Assembly (NCBI GenBank): GCA_900550105.1
Contig: URQW01000108.1
Coordinates: forward strand, 1 to 8,646
Direction: 5' to 3'
From: an uncultured Pelosinus sp.
Lineage (GTDB): Bacteria; Bacillota; Negativicutes; UMGS1260
DNA length: 8,646 bases
Shown piece after piece: positions 7,387 through 8,646 of this stretch. The position numbers and the translations under genes were made by a program. Under the pieces are notes generated by a model. The model was given only the letters and a program-made list of their open reading frames with translations, made no database searches and had not been told where the DNA came from. Positions within the stretch are counted from its first letter, which is position 1, and every line of letters starts with the position of its first letter.

Positions 7387-7429
7387 CCTCACTGTCATAT
7401 AGTAGTAGTAAAGTTTTAAGGCAGTGAGG
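7387..7429 (+). repeat. 8-bp inverted repeat enclosing the spoIVFA promoter region and its ribosome site
   Basis: CCTCACTG (7387-7394) and CAGTGAGG (7422-7429) are exact reverse complements separated by 27 bases. The right arm holds the AGG core of the downstream gene's Shine-Dalgarno (GAGGTGATT, 7426-7434). RNA spanning both arms could form a hairpin that hides the ribosome site. RNA beginning between the arms could not. Alternatively it is an operator for a dimeric regulator, or chance. Confidence 0.55.
7396..7403 (+). promoter_or_regulatory. Possible sporulation sigma -10 box (sigma-E/K type)
   Basis: CATATAGT fits the CATAnnnT pattern of mother-cell sigma -10 boxes and lies 33 bases before the ATG, a sensible distance. 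The spoIVF operon of Bacillus is sigma-E dependent. No good sigma-E -35 (ATATT-like) is visible 13-15 bases upstream, only AT-rich GGTTAAAA. The overlapping TATAGT could also be read as a sigma-A -10, equally without a -35. Start of transcription would fall near 7410, between the repeat arms. Confidence 0.3.
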
Positions 7430-7436
7430 TGATTGG

Positions 7437-8159
7437 ATGTTTCAGCGGTGGAAAAAGCAGTTATTGCATCGAGATTTTGAACGTGATTACTGGCCTTATG
7501 GCGAGGAACCGTCTAATTATCTCTGGCTGAAGCGGACTATAGTGGCAACAATGATTTTCTTTTGTCTGTATCTCGTGAAACTTTCTAATACAGAAGCTGG
7601 TTTTTTTCTGCTTGATGGAGCAAAACAGATTCTTACTGTGGAGACAGATTTAACGCTGTTGCAGTCAGCGGTAACTCCTTATATAACTTCGACTGTTGCG
7701 GCTATGACCGGAAAGGATTTTGCCGCCGCATTTCGACCGATTGATCCCTTTCAATATATGATTTTTCCGGTTCATGGTCAGCTGATTGCATCTTTTGGCG
7801 CGCCAAATAAAATAGCGTCTAAAGGTGTGATTCCTGCTTCAAGCCAGCCAGCTAGCACGGGTATTGTAATTAGTGCGCCGCAGGGGACTGCTGTGCGGGC
7901 AGCCGCTCAGGGAAAGATTTCTGAAGTGAGTGGCGACATGAGCGGACGGCAAATTGTGATTCGTCATAGCGCGGAACTTGAAACGATCTATGCTGGAATG
8001 GCTGAGGTCTTGGTAAAACCGCAAGAACTAGTGTCACAGGGGCAGATACTGGGATATTTAGCACCACGTGACAAACAAGAAGGTGCTCTGTTTTTTGAAA
8101 TTCTGGTCAATGGGCAGCCTACTGATCCGTTAAGCCGACTTGTGGATAAATCCCGTTAA
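7437..8159 (+). CDS. spoIVFA: SpoIVFA-like membrane protein with degenerate LytM/M23 domain
   Basis: Probable regulator and anchor of the downstream SpoIVFB protease in the mother-cell membrane around the forespore. The 240-residue protein has a charged N-terminus (about 1-30), a single membrane segment at about 33-49, a variable stalk, and a LytM/M23 fold from about 108 to 235. The fold is recognisable from FPVHGQLIASFG, SAPQGTAVRAAAQGKI, YAGMAEVLVKPQELVSQGQILG and EILVNGQPTDP. The zinc and catalytic positions are lost. The usual HxGxD region reads ASTGIVISAP, YAHL reads YAGM, and HLHFE reads ALFFE, so it should be non-hydrolytic, as expected of a scaffold. The ATG is set by a strong GAGGTGATT ribosome site. 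The next gene begins 7 bases after the stop. An alternative is a SpoIIQ-like M23 protein, but adjacency to an M50 protease of SpoIVFB type argues for SpoIVFA. Confidence 0.82.
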   Translation: MFQRWKKQLLHRDFERDYWPYGEEPSNYLWLKRTIVATMIFFCLYLVKLSNTEAGFFLLDGAKQILTVETDLTLLQSAVTPYITSTVAAMTGKDFAAAFRPIDPFQYMIFPVHGQLIASFGAPNKIASKGVIPASSQPASTGIVISAPQGTAVRAAAQGKISEVSGDMSGRQIVIRHSAELETIYAGMAEVLVKPQELVSQGQILGYLAPRDKQEGALFFEILVNGQPTDPLSRLVDKSR

Positions 8160-8166
8160 GGAAGGG
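8158..8166 (+). promoter_or_regulatory. Ribosome binding site with ambiguous start for spoIVFB
   Basis: AAGGAAGGG overlaps the spoIVFA stop and touches the ATG at 8167. Measured from its AAGGG end, the TTG at 8173 is 6 bases away, the better spacing. Measured from the AAGGA end, the ATG is 4 bases away. Confidence 0.5.
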
Positions 8167-8646
8167 ATGCTTTTGCGCGTAGGGAGAATTGGTGATGTTA
8201 CAATTCATGTTCCGTTACTCCTTCTGGTATTTATCGGATTTTTTAGCGTAGTTGGTTTTGGTAGCAAAATTTTGCTTTTGATTACTGGTTTGTTGTGGCA
8301 TGAGACCGCTCATGTTTTAGTGGCAATAAAGTTAGGTTTCCCCGTAGAAAAAGTAGAACTTACGGTATTTGGCGGCGTTGCTTTGGCGCCCAGTCTAGGT
8401 GAGGCTGCGGTTCTCGAAGAGTGCCTTGTAGCAGCTGCCGGACCCTTAGCGAGTTTTTTTTTGGCGGGCGTCGCTTTTTTATTGTTGCATCAGATCGCTT
8501 CTGAGTTACTTTCCTTTTATTTTACGGTAAATTTATCGCTAGCTTTGTTTAATTTATTACCAGGCCTGCCGCTTGATGGCGGGAGGATTTTTCGCTCTCT
8601 ATTGGCTTTAACACTAGGCTATAGTCGTGCTACGGTCTTTACCATT
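8167..8646 (+). CDS. spoIVFB: SpoIVFB-like intramembrane zinc metalloprotease, site-2 protease family (3' end missing)
   Basis: Polytopic M50-family protease. In Bacillus the homologue cleaves pro-sigma-K in the mother cell, releasing active sigma-K. 160 codons are visible and the frame is still open at the window end; the B. subtilis protein is about 288 residues, so the last membrane segments and any CBS domain are outside. The zinc site is complete: H45-E-T-A-H49 inside a membrane segment, and NLLPGLPLDGGR (129-140), whose D137 is the third ligand. A further conserved segment, FGGVALAP, follows the first catalytic helix, and AAAGPLASF precedes the third segment. The ATG at 8167 directly abuts the purine-rich AAGGAAGGG (8158-8166). 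The in-frame TTG at 8173 has more normal spacing and may be the true start, removing two residues. Seven bases separate it from spoIVFA, implying co-transcription. Confidence 0.88.
   Translation, partial: MLLRVGRIGDVTIHVPLLLLVFIGFFSVVGFGSKILLLITGLLWHETAHVLVAIKLGFPVEKVELTVFGGVALAPSLGEAAVLEECLVAAAGPLASFFLAGVAFLLLHQIASELLSFYFTVNLSLALFNLLPGLPLDGGRIFRSLLALTLGYSRATVFTI

Noticed and set aside
1..8646. Search for mobile elements, CRISPR repeats, tRNA genes or an unknown defence system
   Set aside because: Every long stretch is covered by recognised shape, division or sporulation genes in a conserved order, with uniform composition and no long direct repeats.

Overview
This window is a conserved cell-shape, septum-placement and sporulation locus. 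All genes lie on the + strand in the order mreB (5' end cut by the window) - mreC - mreD - mrdA (PBP2) - minC - minD - minE - rodA - spoIVFA-like - spoIVFB-like (3' end cut by the window). The gene content suggests an endospore-forming Firmicute. The complete MinC/MinD/MinE oscillator next to a SpoIVFA/SpoIVFB pair, and PBP2/RodA next to MreBCD, fit Clostridia or, more likely, a spore-forming diderm Negativicute (Sporomusa/Pelosinus type). That lineage is inferred from gene order and protein flavour, not demonstrated. Base composition is moderately AT-rich and looks uniform. I see no insertion sequence, phage gene, tRNA, rRNA or CRISPR array, and no gene-free stretch longer than about 135 bases.

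Layout: (1) Bases 1-4291 hold mreB, mreC, mreD and mrdA. The first three are tightly packed, with mreC and mreD overlapping by ATGA. A 62-base gap precedes mrdA. A clear intrinsic terminator at 4298-4321 closes this unit. (2) Bases 4426-7313 hold minC, minD, minE and rodA, preceded by candidate -10 boxes. The Shine-Dalgarno sequences of minD and minE overlap the preceding stop codons. A second intrinsic terminator at 7338-7367 follows rodA. (3) From 7437 to the window end come the sporulation genes: a membrane protein with a degenerate LytM/M23 domain (SpoIVFA-like), then an intramembrane zinc metalloprotease (SpoIVFB-like).

How the genes work together: MreB filaments, MreC and MreD scaffold the elongasome, in which RodA (SEDS glycan polymerase) and PBP2 (transpeptidase) build side-wall peptidoglycan. 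MinC, recruited by membrane-bound MinD and driven by MinE, blocks FtsZ rings away from midcell. By analogy with Bacillus, SpoIVFA holds and regulates SpoIVFB in the membrane around the forespore until pro-sigma-K is to be processed.

No previously undescribed system is evident. The best lead is in the rodA-spoIVFA gap. A perfect 8-bp inverted repeat there brackets a possible sporulation -10 box, and its 3' arm contains the spoIVFA Shine-Dalgarno. Read-through mRNA could therefore fold and hide the ribosome site, while mRNA started inside the repeat could not.
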